DNA of 64,000 bases from Sulfurimonas sp. Lineage in GTDB: Bacteria; Campylobacterota; Campylobacteria; Campylobacterales; Sulfurimonadaceae. A program made the translations under genes and the position numbers. Positions within the stretch are counted from its first letter, which is position 1. Every line of letters starts with the position of its first letter. The notes beneath the pieces are model-generated. The model had not been told where the DNA came from. It worked only from the letters and a program-made list of their open reading frames with translations, and ran no database searches. The DNA is taken from the NCBI GenBank assembly GCA_016744115.1, contig JADGEZ010000006.1:1-64000 (forward strand), written 5' to 3'. Shown here piece after piece: positions 8,682-19,928 of this stretch.

Positions 8682-10478
8682 TTAAAATTCATCTAGAACA
8701 TTTGCTCTATCCATACTAACGGATCCTGCTTCATCTCCACTGTTTGAAACATAAACCATAACATACGCTACATTATCGTTTGTAGTAGAATACACAGTCT
8801 CATCAGAATGTATATGTACATCCTCACTTGTATTAAAAGAAGCTACAAAATTAGCATGTCGATACCATTCTACAGTGTCTTGTATTTTCATATAAAAAAT
8901 ATAAGGTGAATGATCAGCACCTACTCCTACATTTTTCGAGCTTACATTTGGTTTAACTCCATTACCTCGAAGCGTTACTTTACTTGCCTCACCTATTCTA
9001 ACAGTAGTATCATCTTCATGGTTCTTACCAAGCAAGTTCACCCATAGCATCACAGCTTTACCTACTAGATAATAATCATATTCAACACTAATTTTCATAT
9101 TACCAGAACTTGGAATAATGAAATTACCTTCTTCCTCAGGATTGACAGTTCCTGACCATTCAGTGTCTTCATATGTTCTATCTTGTCTATGATTATTTCC
9201 AATAGCAAATCCAAGCCCAGAAGTAGTTTCACCTGTATAATTTTCAACAAGGTCCACTACAGAATCACTATTTTTCTCAATACTCCACTTTCCAGAAGCA
9301 GGATAGGTATAACCTTTCCCAAAAGTCACTAAATAATAATTTTCATAATCTTCAATATCACGAAATACATTAGTCCTTGTTGTAAAATTATTATAGGTTG
9401 AACTTAAAGTAGCATTCGCTTGAGTTGAAGAAAAATATAGAAAATTGCTCTCATTAGTAGCTGTTCGTGAGCTATCTTGTGCATATCCAGCTAACATTCC
9501 CATAGAAACTGATGGATTTGTATTAACACGATTGTTATATCTATCTCTAACACTCAGAACCCATGTTTCAACAAATTTTGCCTCATCTTGTTTTTCTTCA
9601 GATGTTCCTGCATATGATAAACTAATCGTACTAGGTGGACCTGATAAAACTATTATATTAAAGACTGAGCTTATAGTTCTTTCTTGATTTTTTGTATCTT
9701 TAAATTTTGCTTCTACTTTTAGAGGGATAACTCCAGAGATAGTATTTGCTTGTACTTTCATAGAAACAAAGTTCTCTGCATAAACTGTTAAAACACTTCC
9801 TCTATTATCTTGGTTATCTATTAGAGTCCCTAAATGAGGGCTAAGGATTTCTACTTTTAATGACACCATATCACTATCTTCTAGCGAAGAACCTGTATCA
9901 TCATTTAGAAAAAAAGAAAAAAGTTTGTTACTCTCAAGAGGAATAACGAAATCATCAGCACTTTTTATACCTATCTTGTATTCAGTTGGTGTGCCTTGTA
10001 TTTGAGGTGCTGTAATTTTAATGGTATAATTTACAGTCTCGCTGAGATTTTCGCTATGATAAAAGCTAAATATTATATCACTAGTATTTGTAGTAAGATT
10101 TTTAGGTGCTGTATATTTAAATTTTGCATGTCCATTTGTGACCGGAACGGTTGATTCTTCAAATACACCGATATCTCTTCCTTCTCTAATTTCATCAGGA
10201 TATATAATACTTACATTACCATCTTCATAAGGGCTGTTCGAAGAATCAATGACTGTTATGTCTATCTCAATTTCCTCCTGACTTTTTGTTACTATAGCTA
10301 TCTTTTGTACAAAGACTAAACTTACTTTACTACTTCCATCAACTGATTTATTATCATCAACTGATTTATTATCATCAACTTTTTTATCATATGTGTCACT
10401 ATTGTTACTTCCACCACATCCTATTATAAATAAAATTGATATAAACACAAGTATAATTTCTCTTATCTTTAGCAACAC
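8682..10478 (-). CDS. Lipoprotein with Ig-like (invasin/BIG-type) domains
   Basis: Lipobox FIIGC|GG; repeated beta-domain-like sequence; 598 aa. Confidence 0.5.
   Translation of the reverse strand: MLLKIREIILVFISILFIIGCGGSNNSDTYDKKVDDNKSVDDNKSVDGSSKVSLVFVQKIAIVTKSQEEIEIDITVIDSSNSPYEDGNVSIIYPDEIREGRDIGVFEESTVPVTNGHAKFKYTAPKNLTTNTSDIIFSFYHSENLSETVNYTIKITAPQIQGTPTEYKIGIKSADDFVIPLESNKLFSFFLNDDTGSSLEDSDMVSLKVEILSPHLGTLIDNQDNRGSVLTVYAENFVSMKVQANTISGVIPLKVEAKFKDTKNQERTISSVFNIIVLSGPPSTISLSYAGTSEEKQDEAKFVETWVLSVRDRYNNRVNTNPSVSMGMLAGYAQDSSRTATNESNFLYFSSTQANATLSSTYNNFTTRTNVFRDIEDYENYYLVTFGKGYTYPASGKWSIEKNSDSVVDLVENYTGETTSGLGFAIGNNHRQDRTYEDTEWSGTVNPEEEGNFIIPSSGNMKISVEYDYYLVGKAVMLWVNLLGKNHEDDTTVRIGEASKVTLRGNGVKPNVSSKNVGVGADHSPYIFYMKIQDTVEWYRHANFVASFNTSEDVHIHSDETVYSTTNDNVAYVMVYVSNSGDEAGSVSMDRANVLDEF
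10337..10390. repeat. 18-bp tandem repeat (2 perfect copies + 1 degenerate) in the lipoprotein gene
   Basis: CATCAACTGATTTATTAT x2 then CATCAACTTTTTTATCAT; encodes VDDNKSVDDNKSVD. Confidence 0.8.
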
Positions 10479-10556
10479 ACATCCTTTTTCTAATTAATAA
10501 TGGCTAATTGTACACTTCATTTTATATGTTATAACTTAAATTAATGAAATGAACTC

Positions 10557-10889
10557 TTAATCCTTAGTGATAAAGCCGATTATATAATATGTTTCTTTGT
10601 TTTTCAGTTTATTTACACTTACCTTAAACTTATCGCTAAAGTGTTGTACTTTTTCATGAGCTTCTTGTGCTAACTCTTTGCTTGATGCTTCTATCTTTAT
10701 TTTAAAACAGTCTTTAGAATTTGAAAGTGCTACAAAAGAGCCATCTACTTTCAAATGATCGTGTAAATCCATGATGTGTTTTTGTATTTTTTCATAGCCT
10801 GATGTATTTTTTTCTATTTTTCCAAGTTGTTTTACTAGAGCCTCATTTGGTGCATACCCCAATTGTGTTAGCATTGCCTCTCTTTGCAT
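10557..10889 (-). CDS. Hypothetical protein
   Basis: 110-aa ORF with SD-like sequence upstream. Confidence 0.5.
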   Translation of the reverse strand: MQREAMLTQLGYAPNEALVKQLGKIEKNTSGYEKIQKHIMDLHDHLKVDGSFVALSNSKDCFKIKIEASSKELAQEAHEKVQHFSDKFKVSVNKLKNKETYYIIGFITKD

Positions 10890-11016
10890 AATCTATTCTC
10901 CTTTTTTATTTGTGTTTTGAAAAATAATAACACTTTTTTGTAAACATTCAGTAGTTATTAACAAAGATTCACTATAATATTACAAATAACTAAATTCTAC
11001 AATTAAAGAGAGCAAT

Positions 11017-11820
11017 ATGACTGAAGCAATACTAAAAAAAATAAAGCAGCTACCACCACTTCCAGAATCTGCGATGCAAATAGAGGCAGTTTATCAAGAT
11101 CCAGATAGTAGCTTTAGAGATATGGTAAAGATACTAGAAAAAGATCCACTTTTAACTGCTGATATATTAAAAGCTGCTAATTCTCCTCTCTATGGTTTTT
11201 CTCGTGAGATAAATGCAATCAGTCAAGCTGTTGGTTTGTTTGGTATGGGTACTGTTCGGGGATTTGCACTTGCAAGTATAGTGAAAAAAAGTTTTTCACT
11301 TGACTTATCCCCTTATGGGATCAATAATGATATGTTTTCTGCATTATCTAAAAAACAGCATGCTTTAGTTACCTCATGGTGTATAAGAAAAGAAAATAAA
11401 CTTCTTGGTGTCTTGTCTCCGGCAGCATTTCTTGTTGAGATTGGTAAAGTTCTTATTGCCCAACAGATTATTTTTGATAATAAGCAAGAAGAATTTCGTG
11501 ACGCACTTGCTGCACTTGGAAATGTTGAAGAGGCTGAGCGTCAGGTAGTTGGAACTGATACTCCAGAAGTATCTGCTACTATTTTTAAACAGTGGAAATT
11601 TGAAGAAGGTCTGGTTGATGTACTTGCTCATTGTATGGCACCAGATGAGGCTGAAAATCCTGATAATGTTAAACCATCTGCTATTTTAAATGCTGTTCGT
11701 TTAGCTGTTCCTATAAATAGTGTCATTACTGAAGCTAGCATTGAAGAAGCCAAAGAAGTTATAGAGAAGTACGACTTAAATCTTGAAGCTTTTGAAGTAA
11801 GCATTGAACAATTCAAATAA
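11017..11820 (+). CDS. HDOD-domain protein
   Basis: LPPLPESAMQIEAVYQDPDSSFRDMVKILEKDPLLTADILKAANSPLYGF. Confidence 0.85.
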   Translation: MTEAILKKIKQLPPLPESAMQIEAVYQDPDSSFRDMVKILEKDPLLTADILKAANSPLYGFSREINAISQAVGLFGMGTVRGFALASIVKKSFSLDLSPYGINNDMFSALSKKQHALVTSWCIRKENKLLGVLSPAAFLVEIGKVLIAQQIIFDNKQEEFRDALAALGNVEEAERQVVGTDTPEVSATIFKQWKFEEGLVDVLAHCMAPDEAENPDNVKPSAILNAVRLAVPINSVITEASIEEAKEVIEKYDLNLEAFEVSIEQFK

Positions 11821-11829
11821 ACATCTCAC

Positions 11830-13770
11830 TTGAAATCTTTACTTATAAAGCTCACTCTTGGTCTGAGTGAGCAAGACATAACTCCTGATGATGCAATCCT
11901 AATAAACAGCTTTTTACTCAAAAAATACCTTACTCATAAAAATAAAATATACAAATTTAACTCTAAATATAGAGTAGGAACTCTTGGTTTAGTTCAAAAA
12001 GGTACGGCTTACTTAAATGTCATTGGTGAGCTTACTCGTGACTTGTTAATTGGCGAGGGTGATTTACTCCAAGCTACCGAAGGTGACTTAGTTATCTCAC
12101 AAAGACTTCTTGGAAAACGAGGAACACCCTGTGCAAAAATCATAGAAGTCCTTGGTCGTGCTGTGAGTTACAGCGTAGGCTATATCATTGTTAAAGATGG
12201 AATAAATTCTTTAGTAGATTTGAGAAATGATTTTCCAACTGGGGTTGAAATATCTCCTGAGGAATTAAACTCTTACGCTAAAGGCGATGTATTTAAAATA
12301 GATAACTCTAACTATAGCATCATGGAAAAACTAGGCAATATGAGTGAGCCTCAAGTGGATGAAAAAATAGTTTTAGCAAAGTTTAACAAGCATGATGAAT
12401 TTGAAGAAGATGTACTAGCCATTGCCTCTTCTTTTAAAGCAGTTGAGGTATCTAAGTATCCAAAAAGAAAAGACTTACGAAAACTTCCCTTTTGTACTAT
12501 TGATCCTGTAAGTGCTAAGGATTATGATGATGCAATTTATTGGGATGATAAAGAGAGTACTTTATATGTAGCTATCGCTGATGTGAGTGAATATGTAAAA
12601 CCTTTTGGTGCTTTGGATAATGAGGCGATATATAGAAGTTTTTCTATCTACCTCCCTCATCGCTCCATCCCTATGCTTCCTCGTCAGCTTAGTGAAACCT
12701 TATGTTCTTTACAGCCTCATGTAGATAGACTTTCCTTTGTATTTGAGATGAAGCTTGATTTAAACTCCTTAGAAGTTACAGAATCTAATGTATATGAAGC
12801 GATAATCCATTCTGATAGACGATTTAACTATGAAGAGATTGATCTCTTTTTTGAGGGTAAATTAAAGGGTACAAATGAAAAAGAAAGAGAAATATTTGAG
12901 TATATCACTCAACTCAGAGTTCTTACAGATGCCCTTAAATCAAAAAGATTAAAAGTAGGTTATGATTTTCGCTCAAATGAGTTAGAGATGCAAATAGATG
13001 AAAATGCAAGGCTCGCATCTACTTCATACGCACAAGAAACTCCATCCCATGCTCTCGTAGAAGACTGTATGCTTTTAGCAAATAAAGAAGCAGCCAAACA
13101 GTTTGAAAGAGGAATATTTAGAATACATGAGTCTCCATCTCAAATGAAACTCCAAACACTCTATCAAGAACTAGCGGGAATTGGGATGTTTATAGATATT
13201 AAAAATTCTATAAAAGAAACTATTTCAGATATTCAAAAACAAGCCCTAGAGATGGATTTGGTTTCGGAGGTAGATACCCTTATCATCCGATCACAAATGC
13301 AGGCTAAATATGCACCATTAAATTCTGGACATTTTGGACTAGGATTTGAAGAATATACCCACTTTACATCACCTATTCGTAGATATTCAGACCTAATAGT
13401 TCATCGTTTACTTAAAGCCATAAACAACAATGACACAGAGGAAGGTTCTTATGTCTTGCGTAACATCGAAGCCCTAAGTATGACAATAAGTGAAAAAGAG
13501 CGTGAAGCTAGTGGTATAGAAGTTGAGTTTCAACAAAGAAAGTTTGCTCGCTGGGCAGAGGAAAATTTAGAAAAAGAGTTTAAGGCTAGAATAACTTCAA
13601 CAGACCCTGAAGTTAAAGCTCAAGTACACGATACTATAAGCGGAGCAAGACTCAATATTACTTCAGCTGGAGAAAGTGTACTTTTTGAAGATGTAATGGT
13701 GAGGATTGATAAGGTTGATTTAGCAAAGGCGAAAATATACGCATCAGTTATTGGAAAACAAAGTGTATAA
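11830..13770 (+). CDS. rnr: Ribonuclease R family exoribonuclease
   Basis: TIDPVSAKDYDDAIYWD and HFTSPIRRYSDLIVHRLL RNB motifs. Confidence 0.85.
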   Translation: MKSLLIKLTLGLSEQDITPDDAILINSFLLKKYLTHKNKIYKFNSKYRVGTLGLVQKGTAYLNVIGELTRDLLIGEGDLLQATEGDLVISQRLLGKRGTPCAKIIEVLGRAVSYSVGYIIVKDGINSLVDLRNDFPTGVEISPEELNSYAKGDVFKIDNSNYSIMEKLGNMSEPQVDEKIVLAKFNKHDEFEEDVLAIASSFKAVEVSKYPKRKDLRKLPFCTIDPVSAKDYDDAIYWDDKESTLYVAIADVSEYVKPFGALDNEAIYRSFSIYLPHRSIPMLPRQLSETLCSLQPHVDRLSFVFEMKLDLNSLEVTESNVYEAIIHSDRRFNYEEIDLFFEGKLKGTNEKEREIFEYITQLRVLTDALKSKRLKVGYDFRSNELEMQIDENARLASTSYAQETPSHALVEDCMLLANKEAAKQFERGIFRIHESPSQMKLQTLYQELAGIGMFIDIKNSIKETISDIQKQALEMDLVSEVDTLIIRSQMQAKYAPLNSGHFGLGFEEYTHFTSPIRRYSDLIVHRLLKAINNNDTEEGSYVLRNIEALSMTISEKEREASGIEVEFQQRKFARWAEENLEKEFKARITSTDPEVKAQVHDTISGARLNITSAGESVLFEDVMVRIDKVDLAKAKIYASVIGKQSV

Positions 13771-14731
13771 AAATGAGCTTGATACTGCTATAAAAACTGG
13801 GAAAGTTTCTAATAGTTTTGTTTTTTTTGGTGAAAGTAATTTTCTTGTAGATATGTATGCAAAAATGTTAATAAATATAGAACATTCATCTGTTTTATCT
13901 TTTTACCATGATGAATATAACTTTGTAAGTGCAAAAGCTCACTTATCGCAAGCTTCTTTGTTTGGTGATAGAAATATTCTTCTTATCAAAAGTGAAAAAA
14001 AAGTCCCAAAAAAAGAACTTGATTTACTCATAGAACTTTGTGAGAAAAACAAAGATAATATTTTTGTTTACGCTTATTATGGAAGTGATCATAAAACTTA
14101 CAATAATAAAAAAGCATTTGCTAAATTTTCCACTATGAGTGTAAGATTTTTTAACCCCAAGGATTATGAAGCACAAAATATTGTCTTACAAGTGGCACAA
14201 GAAAAAAATGTAAATATAGACAAATATTCTATTTCACATCTCTTAAATATTCACAATGGTGATGTAGCTCTTGCTTGTAATGAGATGGATAAGTTAAGAG
14301 TATATGACAGAGAGATTACAAGTAAAGATATAGAAAGTTTAGTTTTTGGACTTGCAGAAATTAGCATTGATGAATTTATCAAAAAACTACTTCATAAAAA
14401 AGATTTTAGAGATGATTTAGAAAACTTGCTTGAGCATGGAGAAGATGAGATAAGAATCATAACTGCTATAGCGTCTTACATAACACAACTCTATATGTTT
14501 AACATATATATACGAGTAAATGGCGCACCAAATGCACTAGAAATACTAGGCTACCCTGCTCCAAAATTTGTAGTAGAAGAAAAGTCTGCTTTATCACTAC
14601 GCTTTAAACCTAGTGCTTATTATAAACTGAGTGAATTGCTTTTAGAAAGTGAACTAAAAATGAAAAGTTCAAGTGTCGATAAGTCTGCTATTTTGCTTTC
14701 TTCTTTAATAAGAGTGCAAAAACTGTGCTAA
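13751..14731 (+). CDS. holA: DNA polymerase III delta subunit
   Basis: HolA-like architecture (FGESNFLVDMYAK, NHNGDVALACNEMDKL-like region); 326 aa; overlaps the upstream gene. Confidence 0.65.
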   Translation: MENKVYKNELDTAIKTGKVSNSFVFFGESNFLVDMYAKMLINIEHSSVLSFYHDEYNFVSAKAHLSQASLFGDRNILLIKSEKKVPKKELDLLIELCEKNKDNIFVYAYYGSDHKTYNNKKAFAKFSTMSVRFFNPKDYEAQNIVLQVAQEKNVNIDKYSISHLLNIHNGDVALACNEMDKLRVYDREITSKDIESLVFGLAEISIDEFIKKLLHKKDFRDDLENLLEHGEDEIRIITAIASYITQLYMFNIYIRVNGAPNALEILGYPAPKFVVEEKSALSLRFKPSAYYKLSELLLESELKMKSSSVDKSAILLSSLIRVQKLC

Positions 14732-14784
14732 TGAAGCACAGAGATTATAAAAGAACTCCAAAAAGTCATTCTGAACTCAAAAAA

Positions 14785-14852
14785 GTCATTCTGAACTTGA
14801 TTCAGAATCTAATATTTAAGGCTTTTAGATTCCGTGTCAAGCACGGAATGAC
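14785..14852 (+). repeat. Dispersed palindromic REP/MITE-like intergenic element
   Basis: GTCATTCTGAACTTGATTCAGAATCTA...TAGATTCCGTGTCAAGCACGGAATGAC with nested inverted repeats. Confidence 0.75.
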
Positions 14853-14891
14853 TATTGCTTCACAAGTTAAAGAGTTTAAAAGTTGTGTACA

Positions 14892-16016
<1,125 letters not shown>

Positions 16017-16037
16017 CTAATCTACTCAGCGAAACTT

Positions 16038-16769
16038 ATGAGTAAACAAAAAGTATCCATCGAGTATAGATATAGAGGTTCAGTAGAACTTCCAGACAAC
16101 AGAGATGCTAAAGATGTGTTTTTTCGTACAAAACAAGCGTATGCAAACCGTGAAGAGATGAGTATCAATCTTGTTTTTACAAAAAATAAACTCTCAAAAC
16201 TTAGAACATATCAAAAAGGTGGTTCAGAAAATGAGTTAAATAATCTCAATCTTTACATAGAACTCGGCGAAATTTTAAGCTTTGATACAATTGATGCAAG
16301 AAAACTTAAAAACTCTATAGAAATTACAAATGATACTGCACATAGTAAGTTTAACATTACAAAGCGATTGAAACTCATTAACAAAAGACAAAAATCTCAC
16401 GCTACTCAAAACTATCTTTTTTGGGATATAGAAAATTTTTCTGGTATTTCTTCAATATTTAGCCAAATCATAGAGCCTTACCATATAGATGATACAAATA
16501 TTTTTATGGCAGCAAACCCTGACTCACTCTATCTAAAACGTGCCCAATGGGAGGCAAATTTATATGATTATGGCAAAACACTCAACTCTTTTAACTTTAT
16601 AAAATGTGGACATGGAAAAGATGTGGCTGATACTCTTTTACTAGAAAATTTTACGGATTTAAATCTCAAAAATGCAAATGTATTTATGCTTACTTTTGAT
16701 AGAGATTTAAAAGAAAGATTTACAGCATCAACACACAATAGCAATAACCTTTTTATAATGGATTATTAG
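16038..16769 (+). CDS. NYN/PIN-like domain protein
   Basis: FWDIENFSGI, GKDVADTLLL and LTFDRDLKERF resemble NYN acidic motifs. Confidence 0.55.
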   Translation: MSKQKVSIEYRYRGSVELPDNRDAKDVFFRTKQAYANREEMSINLVFTKNKLSKLRTYQKGGSENELNNLNLYIELGEILSFDTIDARKLKNSIEITNDTAHSKFNITKRLKLINKRQKSHATQNYLFWDIENFSGISSIFSQIIEPYHIDDTNIFMAANPDSLYLKRAQWEANLYDYGKTLNSFNFIKCGHGKDVADTLLLENFTDLNLKNANVFMLTFDRDLKERFTASTHNSNNLFIMDY

Positions 16770-16793
16770 CTTATGTAAACTTAATTATCTACT

Positions 16794-17582
16794 TTACTCT
16801 AAACAGTCGCTTATAGAGTAGAGTCCAATTTCTTTATCTACTAACCACGAAGCAGCTCGTATTGCACCTTTTGAAAATGTATTTCTCGAAGTTGCTGTAT
16901 GGTTTAACTCAATAAATTCCCCATCATTATAAAATCCAACAGTGTGACGACCAACTATATCACCACCACGAAGAGCCATAACAGCTATCTCATCTTTTGT
17001 TCTTTGACCGATGTTTCCATCTCTTCCACTTACTCGAACTTTATTTATATCTAAACCACGACCATGTGCAGCGGACTCACTCAGAGTTAGGGCAGTGCCA
17101 CTAGGAGCATCTTTTTTATGCTTATGGTGCATCTCTACTATTTCAATATCAAAACCCTCCAAAGCAGAGGATGCTTGATACACAAGCTTGTTTAAAAGAG
17201 CAATACCTAAAGACATATTGGTAGCATATAAAATAGGCATAACAGTACTTGCATCTTGGAGTAGGTTGAGCTGATAAGTATTTAATCCAGTCGTACCTAT
17301 GACTAAAGGCTTTGGAGTCTCTATAGCCGTTTCTAGTAAAGTTTCACAAGCATCAGGTAGTGAGAAATCCACAACAACATCACAAGCATTTAAAAATGAT
17401 TTCATATCTATCGTAATTAAAATAGAAGGATCAATAGAAAAATCAAGTTTATTTCTTACATATACAGTACTTACACTCATATCAGGAGTTTCTTTTAAAT
17501 CTTCTAAAAGTAATTTCCCAACTCTACCACTCGCACCAAATACACCAACTTTTATCATCTTTATAGCCTTAATTTTTTTCAT
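16794..17582 (-). CDS. dapB: 4-hydroxy-tetrahydrodipicolinate reductase
   Basis: [29 protein letters not shown]. Confidence 0.95.
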   Translation of the reverse strand: MKKIKAIKMIKVGVFGASGRVGKLLLEDLKETPDMSVSTVYVRNKLDFSIDPSILITIDMKSFLNACDVVVDFSLPDACETLLETAIETPKPLVIGTTGLNTYQLNLLQDASTVMPILYATNMSLGIALLNKLVYQASSALEGFDIEIVEMHHKHKKDAPSGTALTLSESAAHGRGLDINKVRVSGRDGNIGQRTKDEIAVMALRGGDIVGRHTVGFYNDGEFIELNHTATSRNTFSKGAIRAASWLVDKEIGLYSISDCLE

Positions 17583-17647
17583 ATATTATATTTATAGCAC
17601 AAATATACATAGTGCAAGCTAAAACAAACAACTATTTCATACAGCCT

Positions 17648-17693
17648 GTCATTCTGAATTGGTATGTTCTTTGGGTGTCAAGTTAAGAGTGAC
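17648..17693 (+). repeat. Degenerate copy of the dispersed palindromic repeat
   Basis: GTCATTCTGAATTGG...GTGTCAAG...GTGAC. Confidence 0.4.
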
Positions 17694-17827
17694 ATAATTA
17701 AGAGAGTAAAACTTAAACTTAAGATAACCTAAATTTAAGCTTTTATTAAGCATGAAAAGATATACTTCCAACACTCAAATAGCTCTTGAATGAGAGGTAT
17801 TTAAATTAAAATAATAAAGGTTCAAGA

Positions 17828-18250
17828 ATGAAATTTACAAAAATTGCAACTTCTGAACAGATTGACCAAAAATGGGTTCTTATCGACGCTGAGGGTAAAA
17901 CTTTTGGTCGTATGATGACTGAAGTAGCTACTCTTCTTCGTGGTAAGAGAAAAGTTTGTTGGACTCCAAATATTGACTGTGGTGACTATGTGGTTATCAT
18001 TAACGCTTCTAAGGCTAAATTTAATGGTATTGGAAAGATTAAAAACAAAGAGTATTTCTTTCATTCTGGTTACTTCGGTTCAACGAGAAGTGTTAAAATG
18101 ACTGAGCTTTTAGAAAAAAATCCTGAGAAGTTATTTAAACTAGCTGCTCGTGGTATGCTTCCTAAAACTAAGCTTGGTGCTAAGATGATTAAAAAATTAA
18201 AAATTTATGCAGGTGCACAACATCCACACTCTGCACAACTAGCTAAGTAA
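17828..18250 (+). CDS. rplM: 50S ribosomal protein L13
   Basis: Typical L13 sequence (WVLIDAEGKTFGRMMTEVATLLRGK); adjacent to rpsI. Confidence 0.97.
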   Translation: MKFTKIATSEQIDQKWVLIDAEGKTFGRMMTEVATLLRGKRKVCWTPNIDCGDYVVIINASKAKFNGIGKIKNKEYFFHSGYFGSTRSVKMTELLEKNPEKLFKLAARGMLPKTKLGAKMIKKLKIYAGAQHPHSAQLAK

Positions 18251-18262
18251 GGATTACACCAG

Positions 18263-18655
18263 ATGGCAATAAGAATATATGCAACAGGTAAGCGTAAAGC
18301 TTCTATCGCAAAAGTATGGTTAACTCCAGGTACAGGTAACATCACTATCAATGGTCTTTCTTTAGACGCATGGTTAGGTGGACTTGAAGCAAAAAAACTT
18401 CGCGTGAAACAACCATTGGTTCTTTCTAAACAAGATACTTCGGTTGATATCGTAGCTGCTACTTTAGGTGGTGGTTTTGGTGGTCAAGCGGATGCACTTC
18501 GTCATGGTATCTCTAAAGCTCTTGTTGAGTTTGATCCTTCTATTAAAGCTATCCTCAAACCAGAGGGTATGATGACTCGTGATTCGCGTGTTGTTGAGCG
18601 TAAGAAACCAGGTAAGCGTAAAGCTCGTCGTTCTCGTCAGTTTTCTAAGCGTTAA
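18263..18655 (+). CDS. rpsI: 30S ribosomal protein S9
   Basis: [14 protein letters not shown]...[14 protein letters not shown]. Confidence 0.98.
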   Translation: MAIRIYATGKRKASIAKVWLTPGTGNITINGLSLDAWLGGLEAKKLRVKQPLVLSKQDTSVDIVAATLGGGFGGQADALRHGISKALVEFDPSIKAILKPEGMMTRDSRVVERKKPGKRKARRSRQFSKR

Positions 18656-18785
18656 GAGTTCTTTTACTACAATTTTTATCAAGGCTTTTTGTCTTGGTGA
18701 AATCTTTTTTACTTTCTTTTTTTTAACAATCACTTTCTAACAAACTTTTATATATAATGTCTCAATTAATTTAGGATACCTTTAT

Positions 18786-19928
18786 ATGAAAAAAACTGCA
18801 ATATTTATTTTTATACTTCTCTGCGTTAGTGCCGCCTTACCGATAATTGGTAATCAGATTATAGAAGAAACCTTAGAGAAAAAGATTACTAAGTTAGAAT
18901 CTAAAGGGATGAACATTCTCAAAAAAGAGAGAAAGTCAGGATATTTTAATACCTCAAGACATTATGAAATTTTGCTTGATGAAACTAAATACGGTATAGA
19001 TTTAAAATACTCAAACATCCCTTTTACTGAAGCAGTCTCTTTAGATTTATATCCATTGTCTGTGCCTTTAAATATTTTAAACGATTTAGAAAAAAAAGAT
19101 AAAGGTTTTGCAAATTTTATTAAAGGGTTTGTTGCAGGTAAAGGGATTTTGTATCACATAAACTATAACCTTATGGATGCTAATTTTGATGGTTTTATTA
19201 AAGATATAGATGAGATTTATACTATGAAAAATAATTCAATTTTCAAGATAAGATTTTTAGGAGCTAGTTTTAAAGGAAATAGTGATGCAGGCTCTCCATT
19301 TCGTATTGAGACATTTGTAAAAAAAATACACTTACTTGTTGAAGATCGTAAAGATTTAATAGCATTAGATATAGCTAATATAGAGCTAAATGCTAGTGTA
19401 TATAGCATAAATGAAAAAGTTCAATTGGATTCTCAGGTATATTTTGAGAACATGTATTTGATCTCAAATAATAAAGATTTAAATATCAGTTCATTTGACT
19501 ATGATGCAAATTTCTCAAACATAGACATGAAAGCTTACAAAGAGTTTCTTGGCTCAAAACAATCTAAAAAAAACTTAGTAAAGCTGCTCTCACAAGGTGT
19601 GGATATAAACATCGCTAAATTATCTTTAAAAAATATAAATAGATATGGTAAAGATTTAAAGGGCTTTACACTAAGTTCTGATATGCACATCAAAGCAGAC
19701 AAAAACTTAGCTTTTAAGGTGCGAATTTCACCTCTTCTAGCCTTATCTAACTTAGAGATTGATTTTAAGTCAAAAATTTCTAAAAAGATTATTGATGAGA
19801 TTGTTAAAGATTCGTTTATACCAAAGAAGTTTATGAAATATCGTACTTCATCAGGTGATGATGTTGTTTTTGATTTTTCTTATGAGAGCGGTGTTTTAAT
19901 AGTAAATGGTAAAACTATTTTAGGCTAA
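18786..19928 (+). CDS. DUF945-like protein
   Basis: N-terminal membrane segment; 380 aa; DUF945-like pattern (from memory). Confidence 0.45.
   Translation: MKKTAIFIFILLCVSAALPIIGNQIIEETLEKKITKLESKGMNILKKERKSGYFNTSRHYEILLDETKYGIDLKYSNIPFTEAVSLDLYPLSVPLNILNDLEKKDKGFANFIKGFVAGKGILYHINYNLMDANFDGFIKDIDEIYTMKNNSIFKIRFLGASFKGNSDAGSPFRIETFVKKIHLLVEDRKDLIALDIANIELNASVYSINEKVQLDSQVYFENMYLISNNKDLNISSFDYDANFSNIDMKAYKEFLGSKQSKKNLVKLLSQGVDINIAKLSLKNINRYGKDLKGFTLSSDMHIKADKNLAFKVRISPLLALSNLEIDFKSKISKKIIDEIVKDSFIPKKFMKYRTSSGDDVVFDFSYESGVLIVNGKTILG

Noticed and set aside
18656-18730. Terminator after rpsI
   Set aside because: The ATCAAG/CTTGGT hairpin is short and not directly followed by the T-run, so it was not listed as a feature.
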